Below, piece by piece: positions 1 to 12,206 of a stretch of DNA of 64,000 bases. The position numbers and the translations under genes are program-made. Each line of letters starts with the position of its first letter. Position 1 is the first letter of the stretch. The stretch lies in assembly GCF_905171765.1 (NCBI RefSeq), contig NC_053392.1, positions 109,202,465 through 109,266,464 on the forward strand, given 5' to 3'. Origin of the DNA: Bufo bufo. Its lineage: Eukaryota > Chordata > Amphibia > Anura > Bufonidae. Below the pieces are notes generated by a model that worked only from the letters and a program-made list of their open reading frames with translations, searched no databases and was not told where the DNA came from.

Positions 1-430
1 ATCATCATGTGCCAGTATTAAGTCCCCCCATCATCATGTGCCAGTATTAAGTCCCCCCATCATCATGTGCCAGTATTAAGTCCCCCCCCCATCATCATGT
101 GCCAGTATTAAGTCCCCCCATCATTATGTGCCAGTATTAAGTCCCCCCCATCATCATGTGCCAGTATTAAGTCCCCCCATCATCATGTGCCAGTATTAAG
201 TCCCCCCATCATCATATGCCAGTATTAAGTCCCCCCCATCATTATGTGCCAGTATTAAGTCCCCCCATCATCATATGCCAGTATTAAGTCCCCCCCATCA
301 TCATGTGCCAGTATTAAGTCACCCCCCATCATCATGTGCCAGTTTTAAGTCCCCCCCATCATGTGCCAGTATTAAGTCCCCCCCATTGTAGTAAGCCCCC
401 CCAATGTGCCAGTAACACTATTGTAAAAAA
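1..430. repeat. 29-30 bp minisatellite, family X
   Basis: About a dozen head-to-tail units carry the core CATCATGTGCCAGTATTAAG followed by a run of C. The array starts at or before the window edge. The same core, with a different spacer, is expanded independently at 38770-39460 inside a complete copy of the same element family, so this is the internal array of a truncated family X element. Confidence 0.9.
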
Positions 431-620
431 ACAAACAAAAAAAAAACACTTATACTTACCTCAGTGTCAGCGATGCGATGCAGACTCTCTGTGTCCCGCG
501 CTGTAAGGCTCAGGCGGCGCGATGACGTCATCGCGCCGCCTGCGCCGGCCTCTGATAGGCTGCCGGCCTAGTGCCTGCAGCCTATCAGAGGAAGGGGAAG
601 GGACACGCCTCTCCCTCCCC
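431..620 (+). mobile_element. Family X hAT-N, partial 3' part
   Basis: This stretch matches 39480-39690 of the complete family X copy. Shared landmarks are an A-rich tract, CACTTATACTTACCTC, GCGATGCGATGCAG, the palindromic GCGATGACGTCATCGCG and an inverted pair around CCTCTGATAGGCTG. It stops at 620, where another hAT terminus begins, and its own 3' end is not seen afterwards. Confidence 0.75.
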
Positions 621-1447
621 CAGTGGCGTAGCGTGGGTTGCCAGCACCCGGGGCAAGCCAAAAATTGCGCCCCCCCCTACCCCAGGCACGCCCCTTTTAA
701 CAGATACTGTAGTAGATCACCTGCAGTCCTATGTAACACCACAGATAACACAGTGATAACTCTGAGTACAGATAATGTAGTAGATGGGTGTAAGCCCCCA
801 GAATTCAGAACACACACAGTGTGACCTGAAGTCTGGGGCCGAATGCGGCAGGGTGGGCCATATTCTCAATCTCCTCCCCCAACCCTACTGTGAAACAGAT
901 ATGTGCATGGACATTATTATTACAGTATAATATCGCCCCATACCTGTTACATCCAGTAACGTCTCCTGTGATGTAGACTCTCCTCGACGTCTTCATTCAG
1001 AGATAAGACCGCCATGACACTTTCTTTCAGCCGCTTCTCGTCTCTCTGCAGAGATTCACAGAATTTTTTTTAGGTTCCTCACTTTGCTATCATCTCTCCT
1101 TCTGATGTCTCAACATCTCATCCGCTGCCCCCCAATACTGTGCTAGAGCCAGACAGATTTCCCCCATTCCTCATTATATTATTTCCCCTTATATTATAAT
1201 GGCCCCCTCTTGGTTAATAATACAATAGCCCCCTCTTTGTTATTAAGATAATGTCCCCGCTTTATTATTAATATAATGTCCCCCTTTATTTATTAATATA
1301 ATGTCCCCGCTTTATTATAATATAATGTCCCCCTCTTTTATTAATAATATAATGTCCCCGCATTATTATTAATATAATGTCCCCCTCTTTATTATTAATA
1401 TAATAGCCCCCTCTTTTATTATTAATATAATGGCCCCCTCTTTATTA

Positions 1448-4400
1448 TTAACCTCCTCAGGACCCGCCGTACGCAGGATTGCGTCTTTGCGGCGGCCCTG
1501 CTCTTCTGGGTGGACGCGCCGGCGCGTCCTCCTGCGAGACGCGAGATTTCCTGTGAACGCGCGCACACAGGCGCGCGCGCTCACAGGAACGGAAGGTAAG
1601 AGAGTTGATCTCCAGCCTGCCAGCGGCGATCGTTCGCTGGCAGGCTGGAGATGTGTTTTTTTTAACCCCTAACAGGTATATTAGACGCTGTTTTGATAAC
1701 AGCATCTAATATACCTTCTACCTGGTCCTCTGGTGGTCCCCTTTGTTTGGAATCGACCACCAGAGGACACAGGTAGCTCAGTAAAGTAGCACCAAGCACC
1801 ACTACACTACAACCCCCCCCCGTCACTTATTAACCCCTTATTAGCCCCTGATCACCCCATATAGACTCCCTGATCACCCCCCCTGTCATTGATCACCCTC
1901 TGTAAGGCTCCATTCAGACATTTTTTTGGCCCAAGTTAGCGGAATTATTTTTTTTTTTTCTTACAAAGTCTCATATTCCACTAACTTGTGTCAAAAAATA
2001 AAATCTCACATGAACTCACCATACCCCTCACGGATCCAAATGCGTAAAATTTTTTAGACATTTATATTCCAGACTTCTTCTCACGCTTTAGGGCCCCTAG
2101 AATGCCAGGGCAGTATAAATACCCCACATGTGACCCCATTTCGGAAAGAAGACACCCCCAGGTATTCCATGAGGGGCATATTGAGTCCATGAAAGATTGA
2201 AATTTTGTCCCAAGTTAGCGGAACGGGAGACTTTGTGAGAAAAAAATTAAAAATATCAATTTCCGCTAACTTGTGCCAAAAAAAAAAAAATTTCTATGAA
2301 CTCGCCATGCCCCTCATTGAATACCTTGGGGTGTCTTCTTTCCAAAATGGGGTCACATGTGGGGTATTTATACTGCCCTGGCATTCTAGGGGCCCCAAAG
2401 CGTGAGAAGAAGTCTGGTATCCAAATGTCTAAAAATGCCCTCCTAAAAGGAATTTGGGCACCTTTGCGCATCTAGGCTGCAAAAAAGTGTCACACATCTG
2501 GTATCGCCGTACTCAGGAGAAGTTGGGGAATGTGTTTTGCGGTGTCATTTTACATATACGCATGTTGGGTGAGAGAAATATCTTGGTCAAATACCAACTT
2601 TGTATAACAAAATGGGAAAAGTTGTCTTTTGCCAAGATATTTCTCTCACCCAGCAAGGGTATATGTAAAATGACACCCCAAAACACATTCCCCACCTTCT
2701 CCTGAGTACGGAGATACCACATGTGTGACACTTTTTGCAGCCTAGGTGGGCAAAGGGGCCCATATTCCAAAGAGCACCTTTAGGATTTCACAGGTCATTT
2801 ACCTACTTACCACATATTAGGGCCCCTGGAAAATGCCAGGGCAGTATAACTACCCCACAAGTGACCCCATTTTGGAAAGAAAACACCCAAAGGTATTCCG
2901 TGAGGGGCATGGCGAGTTCCTAGAATTTTTTATTTTTTGTCACAAGTTAGTGGAAAATGCTGATTTTTTTTTTTTCCTACAAAGTCTCATATTCCACTAA
3001 CTTGTGACAAAAAATAAAAACTTCCATGAACTCACTATGCCCATCAGCGAATACCTTGGGGTCTCTTCTTTCCAAAATGTGGTCACTTGTGGGGTAGTTA
3101 TACTGCCCTGGCATTCTAGGGGCCCAAATGTGTGGTAAGGAGTTTGAAATCAAATTCTGTAAAAAATGACCTGTGAAATCCGAAAGGTGCTCTTTGGAAT
3201 ATGGGCCCCTTTGCCCACCTAGGCTGCAAAAAAGTGTCACACATCTGGTATCTCCGTACTCAGGAGAAGTTGGGGAATGTGTTTTGGGGTGTCATTTTAC
3301 ATATACCCATGCTGGGTGAGAGAAATATCTTGGTCAAATACCAACTTTGTATAAAAAAAATGGGAAAAGTTGTCTTTTGCCAAGATATTTCTCTCACCCA
3401 GCAAGGGTATATGTAAAAATGACACCCCAAAACACATTCCCCACCTTCTCCTGAGTACGGAGATACCACATGTGTGACACTTTTTTGCAGCCTAGGTGGG
3501 CAAAGGGGCCCATATTCCAAAGAGCACCTTTAGGATTTCACAGGTCATTTACCTACTTACCACATATTAGGGCCCCTGGAAAATGCCAGGGCAGTATAAC
3601 TACCCCACAAGTGACCCCATTTTGGAAAGAAGACACCCAAAGGTATTCCGTGAGGGGCATGGCGAGTTCCTAGAATTTTTTATTTTTTGTCACAAGTTAG
3701 TGGAAAATGCTGATTTTTTATTTATTTTTTTCCTACAAAGTCTCATATTCCACTAACTTGTGACAAAAAATAAAAACTTTCCATGACTCACTATGCCCAT
3801 CAGCGAATACCTTGGGGTCTCTTCTTTCCAAAATGGGGTCACTTGTGGGGTAGTTATACTGCCCTGGAATTCTAGGGGCCCAAATGTGTGGTAAGGAGTT
3901 TGAAATCAAATTCTGTAAAAAATGACCTGTGAAATCCGAAAGGTGCTCTTTGAATATGGGCCCCTTTGCCCACCTAGGCTGCAAAAAAGTGTCACACATC
4001 TGGTATCTCCGTACTCAGGAGAAGTTGGGGAATGTGTTTTGGGGTGTCATTTTACATATACCCATGCTGGGTGAGAGAAATATCTTGGCAAAAGACAACT
4101 TTTCCCATTTTTTTTATACAAAGTTGGCATTTGACCAAGATATTTATCTCACCCAGCATGGGTATATGTAAAAAGACACCCCAAAACACATTCCTCAACT
4201 TCTCCTGAATACAGAGATACCAGATGTGTGACACTTTTTTGCAGCCTAGGTGGGCAAAGGGGCCCATATTCCAAAGAGCACCTTTCGGATTTCACTCGTC
4301 ATTTTTTACAGAATTTGATTTCAACTCCTTACCACACATTTGGGCCCCTAGAATGCCAGGGCAGTATAACTACCCCACAAGTGACCCCATTTTGGAAAGA

Positions 4401-5076
4401 AGAGACCCCAAGGTATTCGCTGATGGGCATAGTGAGTTCATAGAACTTTTATTTTTTGTCACAAGTTAGTGGAATATGAGACTTTGTAAGAAATAAAAAA
4501 ATAAATCATCATTTTCCGCTAACTTGTGACAAAAAATAAAAGTTCTATGAACTCACTATGCCCATCAGAGAATACCTTAGGGTGTGTACTTTCCGAAATG
4601 GGTCATTTGTGGGGTATTTGTACTGTCTGGGCATTGTAGAACCTCAGGAAACATGACAGGTGCTCAGAAAGTCAGAGCTGCTTCAAAAAGCGGAAAATTC
4701 ACATTTTTGTACCATAGTTTGTAAACACTATAACTTTTACCCAAACCATTTTTTTTTTACCCAAACATTTTTTTTTTTATCAAAGACATGTAGAACAATA
4801 AATTTATAGCAAAATTTCTATATGGATCTCGTTTTTTTTGCAAAATTTTACAACTGAAAGTGAAAAATGTCATTTTTTTGCAAAAAAATCGTTAAATTTC
4901 GATTAATAACAAAAAAAGTAAAAATGTCAGCAGCAATGAAATACCACCAAATGAAAGCTCTATTAGTGGGTAAGTTGCATGACCGAGCAATAAACGGTGA
5001 AAGTAGTGTAGGTCAGAAGAGTAAAAAGTGGCCTGGTCTTTCAGGGTGTTTAAGCACTGGGGGCTGAGGTGGTTAA
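1448..5076. mobile_element. Kolobok-like TTAA element with palindromic array
   Basis: TTAA (1448-1451) opens TTAACCTCCTCAGGACC, and the right end reads GGGGCTGAGGTGGTTAA with TTAA at 5073-5076, so the termini are inverted and TTAA-flanked. It splits the 25-bp minisatellite of the surrounding hAT-N, giving a clean nesting. The interior from 1920 to 4620 is an array of palindromic units. No transposase is present. Confidence 0.75.
1920..4620. repeat. Array of ~740-bp palindromic units
   Basis: The block GACCCCATTTTGGAAAGAAG lies on the plus strand near 2135, 2863, 3610 and 4384, with its reverse complement near 2330, 3065 and 3815. Units therefore alternate in orientation and repeat at about 730-775 bp. 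Short proteins read from either strand (ending in ...FWKEDTQRY and similar) are translations of the repeat, not genes. Confidence 0.85.
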
Positions 5077-5618
5077 AGAGGGGGCCATTATATTAATAAT
5101 AAAGAGGGGGCCATTATATTAATAATAAAGAGGGGGCCAGTACATTAATAATAAAGAGGGGGCCATTATATTAATAATAAAGAGGGGGCCATTACATTAA
5201 TACTAATGTATTGGCCCCCTATTTATTATTAATATAATGTCCCCCTCTTTGTTATTAATATAATGGCCGCCTCTCCCCTCCTCTCCCCTAATTACACAGG
5301 ATGGGACTCTGCACTCAGGGACTGTCACTCACTCTGGGTCGCTTGAATCACTCTCTGCCTGGAGTCTGCCTTCATTCATGCTCCGGCTCCTGGCTCTGCA
5401 CTGCCTTTCCTGCCTGGAAGGTGGGCAGAGCCTATAGGGAACTGCCATGCATGCCCCGCCCCCTCTCCCCTCCTCACTCTGCTCTGCAGCCGGACGCTGT
5501 GTGAAGACGCTGGCGGCTCACTTCACTTGGGGGGGGGGGGCATTTTAGTTGGGGGGGGCACAGCATGATGTAGGGGGGGGCCGTGGCCCCTTCTGGCCCC
5601 CCCCTGGCGACGCCACTG

Positions 5619-6640
5619 TCAGCAGCTAGAAACAGTAATTTCTTTAAAGGGATTCTGTCACCAGGTTTCACCCCTGTCAGCTAAACATATGCTGATGTTC
5701 AGGGCGTCTTCACGATTCCTAATGTGGGCTTATAAATGTCATCTGTGGGCTTATTTAGCTAAAAAACAGCTATTACTAACCTGTCAGTCAAACAAATAAG
5801 GTGCCCAAGGGGATGTTAATGGATGCAAGGTGCCGGCCGCACCCGCCGCCGTTCGTGCCCAGCGCCGCCTTTCCGGACTTCTGCACCGCCTCCTAATCCT
5901 CTGTGCCGCCTCTCGCTCTCCCTCCCTCCCCCCTCCTTCTGCTGTAAGATCTATCGCTTGCGCACAGGGCTCTGCCTGATGCGCCCGTGCGGACTTCTCC
6001 ATTTGGCTTCTTACAGTGAAGTGCGCATGCGCCGGCACTTCGCTCAACCCCTGTATGCGCGAGATCTTACAGCAGGAGGAGGGGGGAGGGAGGGAGAGCG
6101 AGAGGCCACAGAGGATTAGGAGGCGGCGCAGAAGTCTGGAAAGGCGGCGCTGGGCACGAACGGCGGCGGGTGCGGCCGGCACCTTGCATCCATTAACATC
6201 CCCTTGGGCACCTTATTTGTTTGACTGACAAGTTAGTAAAAGCTGTTTTTTAGCTAAATAAGCCCACAGATGACATTTATAAGTCCACATTAGGAATCGT
6301 GAAGACGCCCTGAACATCAGCATATGTTTAGCTGACAGGGGTGAAACCTGGTGACAGAATCCCTTTAATGTGTTATGTTATTTAGACACAGCTCTCAGCA
6401 TGCTTAGCCAGCCTTCCATCTGACTGGCTAAGCATGCTGAGTGCTGTGTCCATAAATCATAACACAGCTCTATGAAAATTACTGTTTCTAGCTGCTGTTG
6501 TCCACAGTCCACAGCAGCTAGAAAACAGTAATCTTCATAGTCATGTTAAATGATCACTATAGTGTCAGGAAAACAAAGCGGTTTTCCTGACACTATAGTG
6601 CCCTGAGGGTGCCCCCACCCTCAGGGTCCCCCTCCCGTGG
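5619..6640. repeat. Cluster of nested palindromes
   Basis: An outer palindrome (CAGCAGCTAGAAACAGTAAT at 5620, its complement at 6477-6497) was split by MITE 1. Inner hairpins lie at 6371-6475 (GCATGCTTAGCCAG and complement), 6477-6535, and 6553-6600 (CACTATAGTGTCAGGAAAAC and complement). The last looks like the head of another DNA-transposon family whose other end I cannot find. No coding signal is seen. Confidence 0.7.
5648..6364. mobile_element. T2/Kolobok-type MITE 1
   Basis: TTAA at 5644-5647 and 6365-6368 bounds a palindromic element with ends AGGGATTCTGTCACCAGG and its complement. Arms of roughly 200 bp or more pair nearly throughout, with a GC-rich centre. The terminal TTAAAGGGA fits the TTAAAGGRR signature described for Xenopus T2 MITEs (established knowledge). 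It sits inside another palindromic repeat whose halves continue at 5620-5643 and 6369-6480. Confidence 0.85.
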
Positions 6641-6823
6641 TCCCCCTCCATGTTGCCAAGATAGACGCCAAATGAAGGGGTAGTTGCAGGAACAAAATAC
6701 TTTAATGGTATCGATAGAATATATATGTAATTAAAACACTGAGTGCAGTTCCATAAAAAGGCCCAGCAAAATCCTCAGCACCAGGCCCATGATGCTCTTA
6801 ATCCGGCCCTGGCAGGGGTAAAC
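6641..6823 (-). mobile_element. hAT-N terminal fragment
   Basis: The plus strand ends GCTCTTAATCCGGCCCTG at 6811, which on the minus strand is a hAT-like terminus CAGGGCCGGATTAAGAGC. The other end is not identified. The dozen bases after it (6812-6823) align loosely with the hAT1 coding region just upstream of ACTGGGTGG, so this fragment may have replaced the hAT1 N-terminal part. Confidence 0.4.
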
Positions 6824-6837
6824 ACTGGGTGGAAAAT

Positions 6838-7984
6838 AAGGTGGGGGTTGAGTCAGCACAACCTGCCTGCAGGTGCAGATTACTATGGCGAAATACATAT
6901 ACAAACGGAAAATGCAAATGTGATCGCACACTACATCCAGCACTCTGCCCTCCATGCTGGATGAGACATTGGTTTATATTTTGGCCAAAGCATAGTAAGC
7001 CACTCACCGCGTCAAGGTCGTCTCAATTGAGTGGTCCCTAACTCTTGTTCCTACCTGTTCATGGGCCATGACAGCCACATAAAATCCAGGGAATGTAGGT
7101 CAGCATGCAAGCCAAGTACACTTTGCTTGTAACCCCGTCCGGTGCCATTACAGCTTTCATCGGATCCAGGGATGCAAGTACCAACATGCATGCTGAACCC
7201 ACCATATACTTCTCCTGGAGCCAGATGGCTAATGGTAGGTTCTATATAAGCAGACTCAGTTTTATACTGACTTTAAAACCAGCCTCCAGGACAGATTGAC
7301 TGGTCAGGTGTGCTTGACTCAAAGGAGATCGCCACGCCTCCAATATATGCTACAAAGAAAAAAAGGTGGGGGGTTGAGTCAGCACAACCTGCCTGCAGGT
7401 GCAGATCACTATGGCGAAATACATATACAAACGGAAAATGCAAATGTGATCGCACACTACATCCAGCACTCTGCCCTCCATGCTGGATGAGACATTGGTT
7501 TATATTTTGGCCAAAGCATAGTAAGCCACTCACCGCGTCAAGGTCGTCTCAATTGAGTGGTCCCTAACTCTTGTTCCTACCTGTTCATGGGCCATGACAG
7601 CCACATAAAATCCAGGGAATGTAGGTCAGCATGCAAGCCAAGTACACTTTGCTTGTAACCCCGTCCGGTGCCATTACAGCTTTCATCGGATCCAGGGATG
7701 CAAGTACCAACATGCATGCTGAACCCACCATATACTTCTCCTGGAGCCAGATGGCTAATGGTAGGTTCTATATAAGCAGACTCAGTTTTATACTGACTTT
7801 AAAACCAGCCTCCAGGACAGATTGACTGGTCAGGTGTGCTTGACTCAAAGGAGATCGCCACGCCTCCAATATATGCTACAAAGAAAAAAAGGTGGGGGGT
7901 TGAGTCAGCACAACCTGCCTGCAGGTGCAGATCACTATGGCGAAATACATATACAAACGGAAAATGCAAATGTGATCGCACAAT
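6838..7984. repeat. 526-bp tandem repeat array, ~2.2 copies
   Basis: The block GGGGTTGAGTCAGCACAACC recurs at 6843, 7369 and 7895, exactly 526 bp apart, and adjacent copies are nearly identical. The array is flanked on both sides by ACTGGGTGGAAAAT (6824-6837 and 7985-7998), a sequence belonging to hAT1 coding DNA, so it looks like an insertion or amplification within hAT1 copy 1. Its family is not recognised. Apparent proteins in it are repeated every 526 bp and show no known domain. Confidence 0.85.
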
Positions 7985-9619
7985 ACTGGGTGGAAAATGA
8001 TGTGGAGGACGATGAGGTCCTCAACCCCACATGGAATCAAGGTCATGCGAGTGACCTGTGTAATTCGGAGGAAGAGGCGGTGGTCGCACAGAGTCACCAG
8101 CACAGCAGAAGTGGGAGCAGGGTGCAAAAGCGGAGCGTCCGTCCCCTAGACAGTACGCCTGCTACTGCCCACCACAGCAAGGGACCGAGCACACCAAAGC
8201 CAGCTCCAAGGAGTTCCCTGGCATGGCAGTACTTCAGACAATGTGCTGACCACAAGACACGAGTGGTTTGCACGCTGTGCAATCAGAGCCTGAAGCGAGG
8301 CATAAACGTTCTCAACCTGAGCACAACCTTCATGACCAGGCATCTAAGTGCAAAGCACGAGCTGCAGTGGAGTAGACACCTCAAAAACCAAGAAAGGTCT
8401 CTGGCTCCTCCTGCTTCCTCTTCTGCTGCAGTCTCGGCTCCACCTCTGGAGTGACAGTGCCACCTGCCACCCCACAAACAGAGGATCTGCCAGCAACACC
8501 ACCACCTGGGTCACCAAGCAACTCCACAATGTCCCACGGAAGAGTTCAGCTCTCCATCTCCCAAACACTGGAGCGGAAGAGGAAGTACCCCCTTACCCAC
8601 CTGCGATCCCTGGCCCTGAATGCCAGCATTTCAAAATTACTGGCCTTTAAAATGCTGTCATTCTGTCTAGTGAAGACGGACAGTTTTAAAAGCCTTATAG
8701 CGGTGGCTGTCCCACAGTACGTCGTGCCCAGCCGCCACTACTTTTCCAGGCGTGTCATCCCTTCCCTGCACAACCAAGTGGGGGACAAAATCACAAAATC
8801 AGGTATGCACTGCGCAATGCCATCTGTGGCCAGGTCCACCTAACTACGGATACGTGGACCAGTGAGCACGGTCAGGGACGTTATATCTCCAAAACAGCAC
8901 ACTGGGTAAATGCAGTGGTGGGTGGGCCTGAGGTGGATAGCAGTTTTGTGCATGTCCTTCCACCACCGAGGATTGCAGAGCGCTTCAGTTTGCCTCCTGT
9001 TGCTTCCTCCTCCTACTCTGCTTCCTCATCCTCTACCGGATCCTCATCCGGTCAGCGTAACAACTTCACCACCAACTTCAGCACAGCCAGGGGTAAACGA
9101 CAGCAGGCAGTTTAAAAACGTATCTGTTTGGGGGACAAACCCCACACCGCGCAGGAGCTGTGGACGGGCCTTGAACAACAGACCGATGAGTGGTTGGTGC
9201 CAGTGAGCCTCAAGCCCGGCCTGGTGGTGTGCGATAATGGGCAAAATCTCGTAGCAGCTCTGGGACTAGCCGGTTTGATGCACATCCCTTGCCTGGCGCA
9301 TGTGCTGAATTTGGTGGTGCAAAGGTTCCTTAAAAATTACCCCGATATGTCAGAGCTGCTGCAGAAACTGCGGGCCATCTGTGTGCGCTTTTGTCGTTCT
9401 CACCCTGCCGCTGCTCGCCTGTCAGCGCTGCAGCGTAACTTCGGCCTTCCCGCTCACCGCCTCATATGCGACGTGCCCACAAGGTGGAATTCCACCTTCC
9501 ACATGCTGGCCAGACTGTGCGAGCAGCAGCAGGCGATAGTGGAGTTTCAGCTGCAGCACGCACGGGTGAGTTGCTCTGCGGTCCAGCGCCACTTTACCAC
9601 CAATGACTGGGCCTCCATG

Positions 9620-11215
9620 CAGTGGCGTACCGCCCATAGAGGCAGACCACGCCACTGCTATTGGGCCCGCGGCACTGGGGGGCCCGTAGCGCAGAGAAGG
9701 CCCCGCCCACACTATTTGGCCCCGCCCACTCATGACCTGCAGCCGGCTATGCGGCTGCTTTTCTCCAGACCCAATTCATCTTCCGCAATCGCCGCCAAGC
9801 CCCCCCCGTTTGACCTGATCCTGACCAGACCCTCCTGACCTGATCCTGACAGTCTGCTGACGCGGAATCAGGATCAAGCCAGCCTGCATGTAGCGCTCGA
9901 GCCGCTGGCCAATCAGCACAAGGCAATTCTGTTGAGGCAGCTGCTGATTGGCCAGTGGCGCAAGGGGGCGGGAGAATCGGCTCGAACTTCGCCGTCGCTA
10001 GGGTGCATAAGCTAAGGAGATGAAGAGGAAGATTCTGAAGCGATTGTGTCCCTGGCTGGCTGGCCTGAAGTAAGTCACTCAGACTCAGAAGTTGAACAAG
10101 TACCGTTCGTTCGTCCTGCCGTGTCACTGCCGGCTGCACTCCCTGCAGCAGTGCCTGGCCCGGCTGACTCTGACTATGACTATATTATATATTATGCTGC
10201 CTGAGGCCTGTGTTAGTTTACAAATCTCTGGGGAGCAGGATGATATCTGTTACTTCTTTACAATGTGCCCCCCTTGCCTGTCACTGCAGGGAGCTCGGCC
10301 CATATGCAGCATGTAGTACGCCATTACCCATGTGGAGAGTTCATGTATTAACTGTGCTCTTCAGATGAAACCCTAGGCTCTAGTATTATATGACCATCTG
10401 GTCATATAATACTAGAGCCTAGGGTTTAATCTGAAGAGCACAGTTAATACATGAACTCTCCACATGGGTAATGGCGTACTACATGCTGCATATGGGCCGA
10501 GCTCCCTGCAGTGACAGGCAAGGGGGGCATATTGTAAAGAAGTAACAGATACCCGCAGACCAACAAATCCTTATATGATGTCCCGCCTTTCCTCCTACTC
10601 TTTCCTGTATGAGCCCCCCCATAATCCTCTCTGAGCCCCCCTAATGCCCCCATTACCCCAAAATGTTCAGGTTCGGGGAAGAGTAGGAGGAAAGCACACT
10701 GTCCTCTATGAGCCTCTCCCCCCCCCCCCCCCGAGTCCTCTATGAGCCCCTCAACCCCATTAATGCCCCCCAAAATGCCAGGGGGGAGAGGAGTAGAAGG
10801 AAAGCACACTGTCCTGAGCATTTTGGGGGGCATTAAGGGTTTGGGGGGCTCATAGAGGACAGTCTGCTTTCCTCCTACTCAGTCCTGTATGAGCCTCCCC
10901 CCTGAATCCTCTATGAGCCCCCTTTATGCCCCCATTACCCCAAAATGCCCAGGTGGAAGAAAAGTAGAAGGAAAGCACACTGTCCTGAGCATTTTGGGGG
11001 GCATTAAGGGTTTGGGAGGCTCATAGTGGACAGTGTGCTCTCCTACTCCTTCCCCCCAGGCATTTTGGGGGGCATTAGGGATTCTTTAATGGGGGTGTGG
11101 CATGGGAGGAGCCAGGACAGGAGGTGGGACGGGCCAGGGGTGGATAGTGGGTGGGGTTAGGGGGCCCAATTCAGATGCTTGCTATGGGGCCCAGTGATTT
11201 CTATGTACGCCCCTG
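9620..11215. mobile_element. hAT-N insertion with 8-bp target duplication
   Basis: CCTCCATG at 9612-9619 and 11216-11223 is a perfect 8-bp duplication. The element begins CAGTGGCGTACCGCCCATAG and ends CTATGTACGCCCCTG, giving hAT-type inverted termini. The uninterrupted site is visible in hAT1 copy 2 at 36174-36187 (GGGCCTCCATGCGA). The interior has no transposase. It holds a long inverted repeat (about 10243-10553) and a tandem tract rich in GGGGGGCATTA and TCATAGAGGACAGT motifs (10600-11080). Confidence 0.95.
10243..10553. repeat. Long inverted repeat inside the hAT-N
   Basis: Two arms of about 150 bp pair around a centre near 10397 (GACCATCTGGTC). They share GCATATGGGCCGAGCTCCC, GGGTAATGGCGTACTACATG and CTGAAGAGCACAGTTAATAC in opposite orientation. 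No RNA gene or protein is apparent. Confidence 0.85.
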
Positions 11216-12206
11216 CCTCCATGCGAGACCTGTGTTCCTTGTTGCGCTGTTTTGAGTACTCCACCAACATGGCCAGTGCTGATAAAGCTGTTCTCAGCAT
11301 TACTATCCCACTTCTATTCCTCCTTGAAAAAACGCTGCTGGAGATGATGGAAGAGGATATGGCACAGGAGGAGGAGGAAGAGGGATCATTTCATAGGGTT
11401 TCTGGCCAGTCATTCACAAGTGGCTCCGAGGGTGGGTTCCTGCACCACAAACTCCAGGTACACAATTGTGCAGCCAGGGCACAGTTCTGGAGGATGACGA
11501 GGTGGAGAATGAGGAGGAGGAGATGGAGGAGGAGGAACCATGTTCACAGCAGGGTGGCACCCAAATCAGCTCATGGCCATCACTGGTGCGTGGCTGGGGG
11601 GATACAGAGGACACAGACGATACACCTCCCACAGAGGACAGCTTTTTGTTGCCTCTGGGCAGCCTGGCACACATGAGCGATTACATGCTGCAGTGTCTCC
11701 GCAATGACAGACGAGTTGCCCACAATCTAACTTATGCGCATTACTGGGTGTCCACGCTGCTGGTTCCCCATTACAAGGACAACGTACCGTCCTTAATTCC
11801 ATCACTGAAGCGTGATCGTAAGATGCGAGAGTACACGGCACGCTGGCAGACGCACTGCTGGTGGCATTCCAACCTGACAGTGGGGGCACAGTGGAAGGAC
11901 AAGGCGGAGGCAGAGGTCACCAACGCGGCTGGGGCACCACCAGCACCTCAGAAGGCAGGGTTAGCATGCCGAAATGTGGAAAAGCTTTGTCAGCACACCA
12001 CAACAACCAGCACCACCAGATGATATGGAACGTCGTAGCAGGAGGCAGCATTTCACCAAAATGGTGGGCCAGTATGTCTGCACATGCCTACACTGAATGA
12101 CGGTTCTGCCCCTTTCAACTTCTGGGTCTCCAAATTGGGCACATGGCCTGAGCTTGCCCTTTACGCAATGGAGGTGCTGGCCTGCCCTGGTCTGAACGTG
12201 TGTTTA

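Larger units (their letters stand above)
621..5618. mobile_element. Non-autonomous hAT element (CAGTGGCGTAGC termini)
   Basis: The left end starts CAGTGGCGTAGCGTGGGT and the right end finishes GGCGACGCCACTG, giving short hAT-type inverted termini beginning CAGTGGCGT. No transposase is visible. The body contains CA/C-rich DNA, a roughly 25-bp minisatellite (GGGGGCCATTATATTAATAATAA-like) at 1180-1447 and 5077-5270, and a nested Kolobok-like element. The flanking 8-mers (613-620 and 5619-5626) do not match, so the two ends may derive from different copies or have suffered rearrangement. Confidence 0.55.

Noticed and set aside
1..430. CRISPR-like spacing of a 20-bp core
   Set aside because: Spacers are only C-runs and unit length is near constant; no associated genes.
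2205..4470. Many short overlapping proteins on both strands (VSHIWYLRTQEKLG-type) as a gene family
   Set aside because: They repeat with the palindromic array on both strands, have no start or domain consistency, and are translations of repeat DNA.
5784..6228. Plus and minus proteins of about 100-130 residues
   Set aside because: They lie in the pairing arms of MITE 1, and the two strands mirror each other.
7105..7825. Repeated small proteins in the 526-bp units
   Set aside because: Identical frames recur every 526 bp without a known domain; the array explains them.
11179..12100. Independent genes in hAT1 copy 1 after the hAT-N
   Set aside because: These are the displaced C-terminal codons of the same transposase, recognisable against copy 2.
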